Below are positions 35,015-44,643 of a stretch of DNA of 64,000 nt, in pieces. The DNA is taken from the NCBI RefSeq assembly GCF_021730395.1, contig NC_069370.1:65117501-65181500 (forward strand), read 5' to 3'. The stretch comes from Mercenaria mercenaria (Eukaryota; Mollusca; Bivalvia; Venerida; Veneridae). The position numbers were made by a program, and so were the translations under genes. Under the pieces are notes generated by a model, which had not been told where the DNA came from, made no database searches, and was given only the letters and a program-made list of their open reading frames with translations. The first letter of the stretch is position 1. Every line of letters starts with the position of its first letter.

Positions 35015-36566
35015 AAGTTGATCAGGAAGTATCTGATGAAAACAAAGCTGTGGAGAATGAAGATCTACTTAAAGCCATTAGAAATAAATATGTGGGTAAG
35101 AACTTCAAATGAAACTTCCTAGAATGTATTCTTCTGTTAAAATCAAACTAAATACCACAGGTTAATGAAAAAAAATTAATGAAAATTCAATCAACAATTC
35201 ACTATTCTGACGTCAAAATTACTGTGTTCATATGAGTATTATTATTTCACTTGGGATGCGCCCTCAAGAGTTAATTCCTTTACATCTGAACTCCAAAACA
35301 GTGGAAAATCCGAGAAGTAGACGAAAGCTGGGTTGATCTGATTAAAGAAAGCCTTATTTGCCTACCAGGCAAAATTATAACAACACTACCTGTGAACATA
35401 GTTACCCAAGAGGTAAAATTCATGTGAATCAAAATGTTCCCACAAATTTTTCTTTTCTAGAGTAACTGAAATAAAGTTGAAATTAATAACACTGGACAAG
35501 GTACATTTAATCTCACATGACCTACACAATTTCTAAAATAATACCAAATACTATTCCGAAAATTGATGGAACAATTTGGTCAAAATATAACCAAAGATTT
35601 TCAGACAAAAGAAAAAAAATAGATAAGACAAAAAATGTTCCCGAGTGTATTTGTGGAATTGGGTAAGTCTTGTAATGGCTATGTGTCGATGGTAAACAAG
35701 TACTCATAGTTTCAAAGCCATATATATATATAACAGTTTAGACAAAATATGGAATGGTATGCGAAACTTCACTAACTTTTATGTCAAAAACTGAGCTTAA
35801 GTCTTGTCCTACTTAAGAAGTGTTGCGTACATATTAGACTATGATTGTAAACAAGTGGTCAAAGTTTCAAAGCCATATGACAACAGGTTAGGCAAAATAT
35901 GGACTGCTATGAAAATCTAAACTGCTTCCAGGTCAAAAAAAAGCCATTCATTCAGCCAAAAAAGTTGACAAAGTCGTTTTCCTTGCCTACAGATGGTAAA
36001 CAAGTGTTTAAAGTTTCAAATAGTTTTGACAAATCGTGACTTGTACAAACAAGAGCACCGCCTTGCGGGTGCATATGCTCATCTGATTTGTTGTCTCTAT
36101 ATAATAGAAATTTTGACCTATCAATGATTTTCTAAGTCCAAAAGGGGCCATAATTCATGCAAAAAGGAGGATGGAGTTATCTTTCTTACTGTACAAGGTC
36201 TGCTTTTGATGGGGAACAAGAGTTGCAAGTTGAAAGAGCCTCGCATTTTATTATTTTATTCAACTTGTTTAATACATTCTTCATGAAAAGACACTCATGT
36301 AATATCCTCTCTCTCTCTCTATATATATATATATGCCTCACCTCATTAAAAATGGGGCTTATTGAATGCACACGGAGCTGCCATGTCTTTAAGAAAATAT
36401 CCTCACTATAATAAATCCAACAAATTGTTTCTGTCCAACAGGAGTTTAACCCAAAGATATTAAAAACTGACAAAGAGATTTATTTACTGGGTGGTAACCA
36501 TCTCCTTGCAGCCATTCATTCAATCTTAAAAGAACACAAGGAAGAAACCACATTTGGCTGCTTGAA
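35015..36566 (+). pseudogene. broken tandem copy of ParB-like gene exons 4-6
   Basis: 35,015-35,095 duplicates exon 4 (81 nt, both splice sites kept). 35,296-35,410 is the 3' part of exon 5 only: its acceptor, preceding intron and first 13 or so codons are gone, because ctccaa of the intron is joined directly to aacagtggaaaatcc of the exon. 36,442-36,566 duplicates exon 6 with intact AG/GT and encodes IYLLGGNHLLAAIHSIL. Protein differences are modest (for example IDKEVSVENKP becomes VDQEVSDENKA), so the duplication is not very old. Without exon 5 splicing the copy is probably non-functional, unless exon 6 serves as an alternative exon. Confidence 0.7.
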
Positions 36567-36569
36567 GTA

Positions 36570-37206
36570 AGTTACCAGCTTCTTTGGCTTAGCCTGGTGT
36601 GATTGTAAGGTCCACCGTTGCCCTCACTCTTAGCTCAATAAATAGAACGAAGAGTTCAATCCCAGGACTGGGTGTATTTTATCCTCGACAATTTGATAAA
36701 ATTGTTTGCTTCCAGTGTCTTGACCTGCCCTAAACTTTTGGCAAGACCCAAAATGTTTTTATTTTTATGCAATTTCCTTGAGTGGTTAATATCTAAAGTA
36801 CATGAAAGCATGTCAAAATTACTACGCTTTTAAAATTTGTAATGTGATAAATTACATGAAAAACTACTTGAATATTTGTTAGTTATCTACAAGCTTGACA
36901 GTAATTCATGTTTGATTAATTGACAATCAGATCAAGCCATGTTAAACTGTTAAAATACGAATATGACCAAAAACTATCCTTAAACTAAATTTGGCCCCAA
37001 AACGGCTGTGTGTTTGAGCCTTAAGTTTTGGAGATTTACAATTACACCTTTTAAGTACTTTGCGTAATATTTAAGTTGTCGTGATCTCGTCTATTTCGAG
37101 TCATGTCCGGGTATTCCGAATCACTATTGCCGTTACTCATTTCTACCTTTAGATGTTTACCTATGGATACAAATTTTAACTGAAATACTCTTTGGAATGT
37201 TATAAA
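36570..37206. other. unassigned flank of the Polinton
   Basis: 36,570-36,800 still follows the sequence after exon 6 of the first copy (tggcttagcctggtgtgatt, tgagtggttaatatctaaag). After that it is AT-rich with no recognisable gene. Confidence 0.45.
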
Positions 37207-37318
37207 AGTGTGTGTAGTCTTACATTCAGTCAATTTTAATTAGTCAGCATGAATACGTCTGAAAAAGAGGAGCTGTTGAAGAAATACTATTACAATGCGA
37301 AAAATCCAGCATCTTATA
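37207..37318 (+). repeat. Polinton left terminal inverted repeat
   Basis: Near-identical to the complement of 59,044-59,155. It includes the 42 bp upstream of the integrase start and its first 23 codons (MNTSEKEELLKKYYYNAKN), so the left end carries a promoter-plus-start copy with no integrase body behind it. Confidence 0.85.
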
Positions 37319-37917
37319 AAATAAGCAATTTTGAAATTCCATTTGAAGTTGAAATCAAGTCTCCTCATTTTCACTAATTTTGCTGACGATGCTTGTGGGT
37401 ACATCACCCTATATTTTTGTTCTCATTTTTGTAACACTTACAAAGTAGATTAAAACTGATAAATGAATATCTTGACCTTACAAGTAGCACTAGGTGAATT
37501 TTTGTACGTATTTTACTAGCTAAGCATATTTTAACTTTAAAATCTAGGGTACTGAATAATAAAATAAGTGTCAAGGAGAAACTGGCCTATTTTCATAAAT
37601 TACACAAAGTCATCTTGTTATATAAAAATAAATGTACCCAGTCTAAATTCAGTACACCCCAGCCACAGATATTTCTTGAAAAGTATTTTAATTTCATATA
37701 TAGATAGATAGAAAAAAAATCGTGTCATTTATGACAATATCACTGGGAAAAAAATCAGATCATTTGTGAAAACATGACTAGAAAAATCATTTCATATGTG
37801 AAACCATGAGCAATGTGACAACTGTTTCCAGGTTTTAGGTTTATCAGTAGGAAGTACAAGAAAACTCTATCCCCATGACAATGTTTAACTAAAACAATTA
37901 CACTTACGCAGGATGTT

Positions 37918-38267
37918 GTTATGTACACTCCAGACTTATTACGTATGCTCATATCCACCTTCCTTTGTCCATTTATGACATGCTGACATGGGGAGAATTG
38001 GTCGTAAATGTCAGTCTCAAGAATAATTATTTCTTTTAAGTTCGGTAGATATGTGCAGTTTACTGCACTGTTGGTAAGTCTATTGAAAGATATCTTCTTA
38101 ACGGTTCCGTAGTCACCATATTCTTGCATACCATAAACACCCTCGTCAACGAACGTGCAGAATGTCAAAGTATCCTCACATGTGTGTAATAAGTTTAAGT
38201 CCGCAGTATGAACAAATATTGGATAAATTGCGAAAACTAAAATTAAACGCGCCTCTCGCGCCGCCAT
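37918..38267 (-). CDS. first exon of a secreted or membrane protein, cargo or trapped host exon
   Basis: The Met at 38,267 has a good Kozak context (aaaatggcggc). The first 26 residues form a signal peptide (MAAREARLILVFAIYPIFVH, then TADL). The mature part has five Cys and an LxxLxxxxI pattern (YLPNLKEIIILETDIYD), somewhat like the start of a leucine-rich or adhesion-type ectodomain. A consensus donor (TGC/gtaagt) ends the exon at 37,918. No partner exon is seen between it and the left terminal repeat 600 bp away. The GC-rich start differs from the AT-rich Polinton genes, so I think it is host-derived. The family is not recognised. Confidence 0.5.
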
Positions 38268-38285
38268 TTTTACAGGTGTTATCAA

Positions 38286-38615
38286 AACAAATTACACACC
38301 ATGAAATTCAATTTACTACTTCAATGGCCTATTTATGTTACCCTTAGGTTCTACCACACTAAAAGTATCAGTTGTGACCACGGAGTTGAATATTTAACAC
38401 GGAGTGGACATATTTTCTACTATGCATTCCACATAAAATGTATTGTCATGTAAATAGTGTTATACACTTTATTAAAATAATGGCGTAATGTGTAATAGCA
38501 ACCCTATTGTGTAAATCATTTTTTTCATTCTTCCTTTGGAACATCTGCAACTATCTTATTCCAATCAAAATTGTAATGATTTTCAGTCCAACAGAAACAA
38601 CGCAAACCCTCATGT
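38286..38615. other. no gene seen
   Basis: AT-rich stretch between two minus-strand cargo frames, possibly the promoter of the signal-peptide exon. Nothing else is recognisable. Confidence 0.4.
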
Positions 38616-38891
38616 TTAGCTAAAAAATAACATTTTAAGCAGCACAGATCTTGATGCCCTCGCATTTGGTTTGATTACAGCAACACCACATGAAGTGCAT
38701 TGCTTCCATAATCCTTGATTTTCAGGAGCGTTATAGTCCATAAAAGTAGGAATGCATTCATATTTCAAGTATTTATCATTTGTCATTTTTAATTCTAAAT
38801 CTGTTACATTTTTTATGCATTTACAGACAAAACATCTATCATTGCTTATCTTATTATACACGACTAATGTATGTGTATTATTCATATTCAT
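38616..38891 (-). CDS. small Cys-rich Polinton cargo protein
   Basis: 91 codons. It has Cys pairs CFVCKC near residue 21 and CTSCG near residue 72, with a lone Cys between them, a layout that could hold one zinc ion. I do not recognise it. It resembles in design the small Cys-rich proteins at 40.67-41.14 kb, which suggests a paralogous cargo group, but the sequences are too different to assert this. Confidence 0.45.
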   Translation of the reverse strand: MNMNNTHTLVVYNKISNDRCFVCKCIKNVTDLELKMTNDKYLKYECIPTFMDYNAPENQGLWKQCTSCGVAVIKPNARASRSVLLKMLFFS

Positions 38892-39035
38892 TACTAAAAA
38901 GAATATGCGTGTTGTGAAATTAGTTTTTAAAAATTCTCAAATCAATTCTTGCTTCTTAGTGTATTTACATTACAGTATATACAAGCGAAGAAGGCACACA
39001 GACACGCCCTCATTCAAAATTGAATGATATTTTCA

Positions 39036-39532
39036 TTATTTTTTTAAACGTAGAAAAATTTCCAACTGTTCTTTCACGAAATGATGTGCCACTTCCCTGT
39101 TTAAGCACATTCCTCCCTTATCAGGATCATCAAATTTCCCCGTTCCTAGCACCATATGAATAATATCGTGGTTTCCCATAAAAGAAACATACGGACGCAT
39201 GATTCTAGTCCATTGTAGTGGTGGAACCAATGGTTCCAGTTCTTCTTGTCCCTCTTAGCGTCCGCCCCACTTAACCTTGATTGGAAACCATAATGAGATC
39301 CATACGGCAAAGCTTGTGCTAGATTTGATCCATATCCATTTGTTTGATTGGAGAAACATGGGGTAGAAGACTGTGAATGATAATTTTGTCTACAAAATGG
39401 GCACTTATTTATTCTCTCAAAACAAGTTTTACACACAAGTCCTTTACAACTACACTTATTTATTAAGTATATTTCCTTTTCTTCTAAACAAACATTGCAT
39501 TTTTCTGCCCAAAGTTCTTCAAACATATTCAT
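39036..39532 (-). CDS. RING-finger protein, Polinton cargo
   Basis: The N-terminal 50 residues carry a compact RING: CNVCLEE, then a CSCKGLVCKTC stretch, then CPFC. The fold is expected to bind two zincs and an E2 enzyme, so the protein is a likely E3 ubiquitin ligase. A Ser/Gly/Asn-rich tail follows and then a short region that may continue the product. The first Met (39,532) or the second (39,526) could start it. Its neighbours include an F-box and a BIR protein, which makes a ubiquitin theme. The gene points left, away from the rightward cargo group. Confidence 0.7.
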
Positions 39533-39638
39533 TTCTTTAAGTAAAAGCCTGCGTTAAAAAAAAGAAAAATGTTGTTCTAGATTAGTCTTATGAAGATGAA
39601 TAAATGTGTCATGATAGAGCAATTTTTTTTAAAATTAA

Positions 39639-39925
39639 GGTGTTCTAATAAATAACCCATTCTAAATAATTTTGCTGACTAGGTAAAAATCAAACTGGAA
39701 TAACCTGTTTAATATATGATGTTCTAATTAATAAACTGTTCTAGATAATTTTGCTGACTAGGTAAAATCAAACTGGAATAACAGGTTTAATATATGATGT
39801 TCTATTAATAAACTGTTCCAGATAAAATTGCTGACTAGGTAAACTTAAACCTGTTTATCCAGTTTAATATATAGTGTTCTAATAAATAACCCATTCTAGA
39901 TAAACATGCTGACTAGGTAAAATTA
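39639..39925. repeat. minisatellite inside the Polinton, four units of about 80 bp
   Basis: Units contain gctgactaggtaaa, aaactggaataacc and atatatgatgttctaataaa. It lies between the leftward RING gene and the rightward cargo genes, so it may overlap a divergent promoter region. Confidence 0.75.
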
Positions 39926-40185
39926 AACTGGATTTATCCAGTTTCAACTGCCCTCATCCTGTTGAAACTAGAATCACTTGGCTTTGAGCCAGTTCATAGG
40001 CGTGAAAAAAGGTATATAAAGAGTAGGGAAAAATAACCAAGCCACAGCTCAAAACACATTTTTAAGTGAAACCTTAATGCACGTTATAAAATCTATATAA
40101 AAAAGCAACTGCAAATTATGGACCAACCTATGAGAATAAATTTTGGATACAATAAAAGTATAACAGCGAAAAAAATGGACAATAT

Positions 40186-40635
40186 TTGAATATATACATA
40201 AACGACAACGTATTTGAAAATGGAGAACTTATAAAAGAAAAATCGAGATCCATATGGCTAAAGTGGAGTGAAACACTTAATCTTAGGGAAGCAATCAACG
40301 CTCTAGAGCGGCAAATTGTGATAAACGAAGAGGTAAAGTGTTTTCTATTTTATATTGTTTTTTTTTTAAGAAAGATTAATCAATTAAAAACACAAAGTTT
40401 TTTTTACACTTAATAAAAGTTTATTTTTTTCTATTTAAAAAAAATCTTGCTATCCTAACAAACGTGCGATAGTAAATGATTTTTAAACAATTTTATTTTA
40501 AAAGGGAATCACATTCAAGAAAGAGGTTGATGAAACTGTTTCAACCAGAGCAACTGTTCCCAACACTGCCACTACTAGTAAAGAAGGGAAAACTGCTAAT
40601 GAGAAGATGACATATTCAAGATATAGACCATACTG
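40186..40635 (+). CDS. small cargo protein with a probable intron
   Basis: An open segment with WLKWSETLNLREAINALERQ ends at a donor (gaagag/gtaaag, near 40,333). A second segment, starting after ttttaaaag near 40,505 and reading GITFKKEVDETVSTRA, ends at a TGA at 40,634. Phases agree at this junction. The start codon is not clear, since no in-frame ATG was found before 40,186. The function is unknown. Confidence 0.4.
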
Positions 40636-40670
40636 AGAACCCCCCCCCCCCCCAAAAAAAAGAAGAAAAT

Positions 40671-40925
40671 ATGGTGGTTGACTGTGTCATGTGCTCTAGT
40701 GACAATACAACACTATTAAATCAACATGGTTATATTAACGAGTGTTTTAAATCAATAAAACTTTATAAATGCTGCTCTTCTAAGAAATATTTTATAACGA
40801 TAGACTCTTACTTTTTAGAAATAGGCACTGGAAATAAAGTGAATTGTATATATCATTATCATCCATTGAACAGAGTTCAAGGCCATAGATGGTTTAGAAA
40901 ATTTATACAACAGCAAGAACAATAA
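40671..40925 (+). CDS. small Cys/His-rich cargo protein
   Basis: 84 codons. CVMC near the start, CC pairs in the middle and a CIYHYH stretch give a possible zinc-binding set. The C-terminus is basic and aromatic (RVQGHRWFRKFIQQQEQ). Only 33 bases separate it from the next small gene on the same strand. No family is recognised. Confidence 0.45.
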   Translation: MVVDCVMCSSDNTTLLNQHGYINECFKSIKLYKCCSSKKYFITIDSYFLEIGTGNKVNCIYHYHPLNRVQGHRWFRKFIQQQEQ

Positions 40926-40957
40926 TTATTGTTTTGTTTAGATATTTTTTATGTTCT

Positions 40958-41137
40958 ATGTCTTTTTTAAAAGACGAAAGCATACGATTTTGTCCCATAT
41001 GTAGAAAAGGGCAAAGGACACATATTGTGGCGAGAAAAATTCACCCCAATAACTATTTTCCAAATAAAATTATTGTACTTAGGTTATGCTTAGTTTGTGG
41101 ATGTAATGTGCATGATGTATTGCTATGTTGTGATTAA
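40958..41137 (+). CDS. zinc-ribbon-like small protein, Polinton cargo
   Basis: From the ATG at 40,958 there are about 59 codons with CPICRKGQRTHI and CLVCGCNVHDVLLCCD. Two CxxC knuckles about 30 residues apart suit a zinc ribbon. The frame is open a little further upstream, but this Met directly precedes the conserved part. The function is unknown. Confidence 0.5.
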   Translation: MSFLKDESIRFCPICRKGQRTHIVARKIHPNNYFPNKIIVLRLCLVCGCNVHDVLLCCD

Positions 41138-41219
41138 AACTGTATTTTAAAGTCCTAGTACTATCATATATAAACATTTTAGTCATGCCTTGATATCACT
41201 TGTCATAAGATTTTTGAAC

Positions 41220-41492
41220 ATGAGCGTTGGTTTAGCAAATGTCCCAGATGAAATATTTATGAAAATATTATTATATCTACGCATTAAGGATATTACTGTA
41301 TTTTCAAGTGTTTCAAAGGACATATACCTTAGGATAAATAACAATAATTTATTGTGGAAACAATTAATCACAAGGGACTTTTATTTGGAATGTGACTGTT
41401 GTGAAGGTTCTATTAAGGAGTTGTACTGTTTATTGGAAGATACCTTCTGTATGAACCTACGAACATTTGACATTGAAAAGAAAAAAAAATAG
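41220..41492 (+). CDS. F-box protein, Polinton cargo
   Basis: The Met at 41,220 is followed almost at once by an F-box: VPDEIFMKILLYLRIKDI, then FSSVSKDIYLRI and LWKQLITRDF. The family binds Skp1 and recruits substrates to an SCF ubiquitin ligase. The remaining 40 residues have a few Cys, but no substrate-binding repeats (WD40, LRR) are seen, so the target is unknown or the protein is a minimal F-box like those of some viruses. At 90 codons it is short for an F-box protein. Confidence 0.75.
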   Translation: MSVGLANVPDEIFMKILLYLRIKDITVFSSVSKDIYLRINNNNLLWKQLITRDFYLECDCCEGSIKELYCLLEDTFCMNLRTFDIEKKKK

Positions 41493-41540
41493 TAAGACAA
41501 TTACATATTGACTAAACAAAACCCATCTTTTTTGTAAAAC

Positions 41541-41819
41541 ATGACACAAGCGCAACTTGACGAAAAACGAATCAAGCTAGTAAATGATGATTTTGAGAAC
41601 ATAGTTTTTGATTCTAGTAAGAAGAACATTACTTGCGTTTTAAATCAAAAGGTATCATTAATATTAAAACGTGGGAGACAGAGTTCTGTTGTCATTATTG
41701 AAAAGGGTACCAAACGCGTTGTTTTACCAATAGAACTTTTCAATTTCATATGCGATTCAAAAATTAGCATTTCTTACTTGTTATCTTTTTTAGAACATAA
41801 TGAAAAGGTCAAATGTTAA
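41541..41819 (+). CDS. unrecognised 92-residue Polinton protein
   Basis: A charged start (MTQAQLDEKRIKLVNDDFEN) precedes a strand-rich middle (SLILKRGRQSSVVIIEKG). It starts 48 bp after the F-box gene on the same strand. I do not recognise a domain. Its compact size and the ssDNA-binding-like alternation of strands and basic residues are not enough to assign a role. Confidence 0.45.
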   Translation: MTQAQLDEKRIKLVNDDFENIVFDSSKKNITCVLNQKVSLILKRGRQSSVVIIEKGTKRVVLPIELFNFICDSKISISYLLSFLEHNEKVKC

Positions 41820-41968
41820 AAACACATTTTGCATTGTTTGTGAAAAATGGTTGACATTTTTCTATTTTGAAAGACATATAAATAGTCAAGCGCATCACAA
41901 AAAAACTTACAAAAATACTACAACAGTATAGTATACAATTTGATCCCGCTGTTAACACATCAACCACA

Positions 41969-42682
41969 ATGGATAATAGTGAGAAAATATTAACTTTTGA
42001 TGGGAATGGCTTACAAGTAAGTGAGGAAACATTTACTTGTGATGAAAATACATTACAGGAATGTCCATTCACACATAACAGTTTTAATGAAAGAAGAGAA
42101 TGTAGTTTTTGTTCTGGTTCATGTTGTTCACCCATGAGTCCTATTAAGGGTGATATTTTTGACATTGTAAAACAAAGAAATTTTGAAAAGGAAGTAGAAT
42201 ATGAGCAGAACAAACTAATTGAAATGGATGTGCCCCAATCATTGGATGTGGATATGAGTTACATATTCAATTTAGATACTCCACCCTCGCAAAAAGAAGG
42301 GGGATCCACGGACATTTTAAATGAATGCTTTCCAATGACTGTTTTAAGTGAAGAATCTGGTAGTGAAATATGTGAGGTAGAACATTTAAATCAAATGGGG
42401 ATGTTAATGTGTAAAATTTGTAATGCAAAACAGTATAAAACATGGAGAAAATTCTATGAACATGATGAGGAGATGTCTTTCACATCTCCAACAGTTAAAA
42501 AAAGAAAAATGGAAGAACAAAAATTGTGGGAGGTGGAGGAAGAAGTAGTAGAAGAAATAGATGAAAAAATGCTTTCTTTATTCAAACATTTAGCTGAAAA
42601 GGTACCATTTTACGTCTTGCGAGATGTAATGGAAACCAGACGTGTGAGTGAAAGCAAAAAGCGAGGCAAACGTTTGAAATAG
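41969..42682 (+). CDS. unrecognised acidic 237-residue cargo protein
   Basis: It has a Cys cluster near residues 45-53 (CSFCSGSCC), an acidic middle, a CKIC pair near residue 148 that with nearby His could form a C2H2-like finger, and an acidic helix (EEEVVEEIDEKMLSLFKHL) with a basic end. The layout resembles a nuclear adaptor or regulator, but there is no family match. It lies 100 bp before the BIR gene on the same strand. Confidence 0.5.
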   Translation: MDNSEKILTFDGNGLQVSEETFTCDENTLQECPFTHNSFNERRECSFCSGSCCSPMSPIKGDIFDIVKQRNFEKEVEYEQNKLIEMDVPQSLDVDMSYIFNLDTPPSQKEGGSTDILNECFPMTVLSEESGSEICEVEHLNQMGMLMCKICNAKQYKTWRKFYEHDEEMSFTSPTVKKRKMEEQKLWEVEEEVVEEIDEKMLSLFKHLAEKVPFYVLRDVMETRRVSESKKRGKRLK

Positions 42683-42781
42683 GCCTAAAAAAACTTTTTA
42701 ATTCTTGTTATTACAGCTCTTAAAATATGACTGCATGGACTTCATATTCTTATTTCAATGTGAAACTTTCATCAGAAAGCA

Positions 42782-43129
42782 ATGAATGTTTCAGACAGCG
42801 TCGCCCTTACACGTGCTTGTTGTAAGAATTACATATATTATGACGATAGGCTGTCTACCTTTTTAACATGGCCTAAACAGATATCACCGTCTAAAGAAGA
42901 TTTAGCATATGCTGGATTATTTTACACAGGACAAAGTGACTTGGTGAAATGTTTTATGTGCGGACTTGAATTATGCCAGTGGAACTGTACTGATACTGCG
43001 TTAAAAGAGCATAGAAAATGGTCACGTGACTGTGTTTACTTAAAAATGATTGGACAATCTTCTTCAACTAAGGACCTGTTTGATGAAACATCTTTTTCAA
43101 ATACTATAGGATCTAAACAGTCATCCTAA
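42782..43129 (+). CDS. BIR-domain (IAP-like) protein, Polinton cargo
   Basis: 115 codons holding one complete BIR: RLSTFLTWPKQISPSKEDLA, AGLFYTGQSDLVKCFMCGLE, then W and EHRKW followed by DC. The Cys-x2-Cys, His and Cys zinc ligands are all present. BIR domains of the IAP family bind caspases or pro-apoptotic peptides, and DNA viruses use them to block host cell death. It has no RING of its own; a RING protein is encoded 3 kb to the left. The length fits a single-BIR protein. An anti-death role in the element's host cell is inference. Confidence 0.8.
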   Translation: MNVSDSVALTRACCKNYIYYDDRLSTFLTWPKQISPSKEDLAYAGLFYTGQSDLVKCFMCGLELCQWNCTDTALKEHRKWSRDCVYLKMIGQSSSTKDLFDETSFSNTIGSKQSS

Positions 43130-43154
43130 GGCTTTAGTTTTAACCAACGAAATC

Positions 43155-43605
43155 ATGCGTAAACTAGATAAAGTTGGGAAATTTTTTAAAAAAACTAGAA
43201 GTAAAATCATGGAGAGCAATGGAGTGAGTTTACTGGACTCTTATTTTAACGTACTTTATGCGCAGGAAATATTAAAAAAAATCGCACATCGTCATAAAAA
43301 GAAAATGTGTTGGATGTCAAGAAGGACTATTATCGCAAAGGAATCACTCCTGCCTATCAAGAACGAAAACAGAGTTGTTGGACTTATATTTCGATGAAAT
43401 ACTAAACTTAATTGCAGAGGAGGACCTCATTTATCGTTGGTATCAGAATGTGATATGTTTGGACATTTCACCCGAGCTCATAGCGAAGTATCAATTGAAA
43501 ATTAAATGTAAAGACTGGCGCGCAGTTGAACTAAGGACTCCTTCTTTTAAACGTAAAATGATGCGTATGACAAGTGATATCTCCAATTTAGAAAATAAAT
43601 TTTAG
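43155..43605 (+). pseudogene. Polinton small protein with a Cys motif, old copy
   Basis: A recurring Polinton/invertebrate element protein pattern is visible here, with a CxGC pair and a SQRxHxCL-type motif, and later a helix with LLDLYFDEILNLIAEEDL. It lies between the BIR and ATPase genes. The function is unknown. The copy looks broken about once. Confidence 0.45.
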
Positions 43606-43987
43606 GTAAAGGATACTACCAAAAAAGTGTGTTCATATTATTTGAGTTATTTCATAGGCTCATTTATGAGGCCTATATTGTTTTGTATATGTTATTCATA
43701 GGCTCATTTATAGGACCTACAATCTTTTATATATGTTATTCATAGGACCTGTATTGTACTATTTAGATCTTTTCTATATAATAACAAGACTGTTTAATAT
43801 ATCATATGTATCATTACAACAGTGTATGTGAAAACAGGGAATGTGATTAATTGTGTGTATCTTCATATCTATATGGAATATTAAAAAAAATTATAAAGGT
43901 ATTTTATTTGTTACTTTTCTATTTTATAACAACGTAGTTTATATCTCAGGTTTTCATTTCCTAATGTGTAGTTGACTCGTAAGGAGT
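43606..43987. repeat. short direct repeats before the ATPase gene
   Basis: The phrase tatgttattcataggctcat and variants ending cctatattgt or cctacaatct occur three times in 43,655-43,760. The rest is AT-rich and probably the ATPase promoter region. Confidence 0.5.
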
Positions 43988-44641
43988 ATGGGAAGCTTAA
44001 TAAAATTTGAAACCCCCTCTACCTGTCTAGTTGTTGGTCCCTCTGGAGCTGGCAAGACTTCTTTTGTTTTTGAAATTTTTAAAAATATAAATGGAGTTTT
44101 TAAAGAACCACCTGTAATGATTTATTATTGCTATGGCGTTTACCAGCCTATGTATGATCAAATGAAAGAAGCAATATCAAATATAGAATTCCACGAAGGA
44201 TTGCCTAGCATTGAAATGCTTCAGACTTGGTCAGATTTACACCCAAGTCAAAACAAAATGCTATTACTAGATGACCTATTAAACAAAGCCAAAAACTCGG
44301 AGGAAGTGGCTGACATTTTTTGTCAATATAGTCACCATCTGGGTTATACATGCTGGTTTTTATGTCAAAACCTATATAATGGTACAAAGGAATTTCGTAC
44401 AATAAGCTTAAACACGCACTATTTTATTCTGTTTAAAAACCAAAGGGATGAATTGCAAATACAAACATTAGCTCGCCAGCTGGGGCAGGCCCAGGTTATA
44501 ATGAGCGCCTATAGAAAAGCATGCTCTGAAAAATATGGATATCTTGTCATTGATATCAGCCCACATTCAAACGCCGAATATAAACTGCGCACACACATCT
44601 TCCCCCATCAGTTAATGTTAATATATCTTCCTGAGAAGTAG
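43988..44641 (+). CDS. Polinton packaging ATPase (FtsK/HerA, A32-like)
   Basis: 217 codons. Walker A is VVGPSGAGKTSFVFEI (about residues 15-30) and Walker B is KMLLLDDLL (about residue 95). A sensor-type LCQNLYNG stretch and a C-terminal LRTHIFPHQ follow. This is the A32-like DNA-packaging ATPase shared by Polintons, virophages and nucleo-cytoplasmic viruses, and it has the usual length. It stands just upstream of two small conserved genes. Confidence 0.85.
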   Translation: MGSLIKFETPSTCLVVGPSGAGKTSFVFEIFKNINGVFKEPPVMIYYCYGVYQPMYDQMKEAISNIEFHEGLPSIEMLQTWSDLHPSQNKMLLLDDLLNKAKNSEEVADIFCQYSHHLGYTCWFLCQNLYNGTKEFRTISLNTHYFILFKNQRDELQIQTLARQLGQAQVIMSAYRKACSEKYGYLVIDISPHSNAEYKLRTHIFPHQLMLIYLPEK

Positions 44642-44643
44642 AC

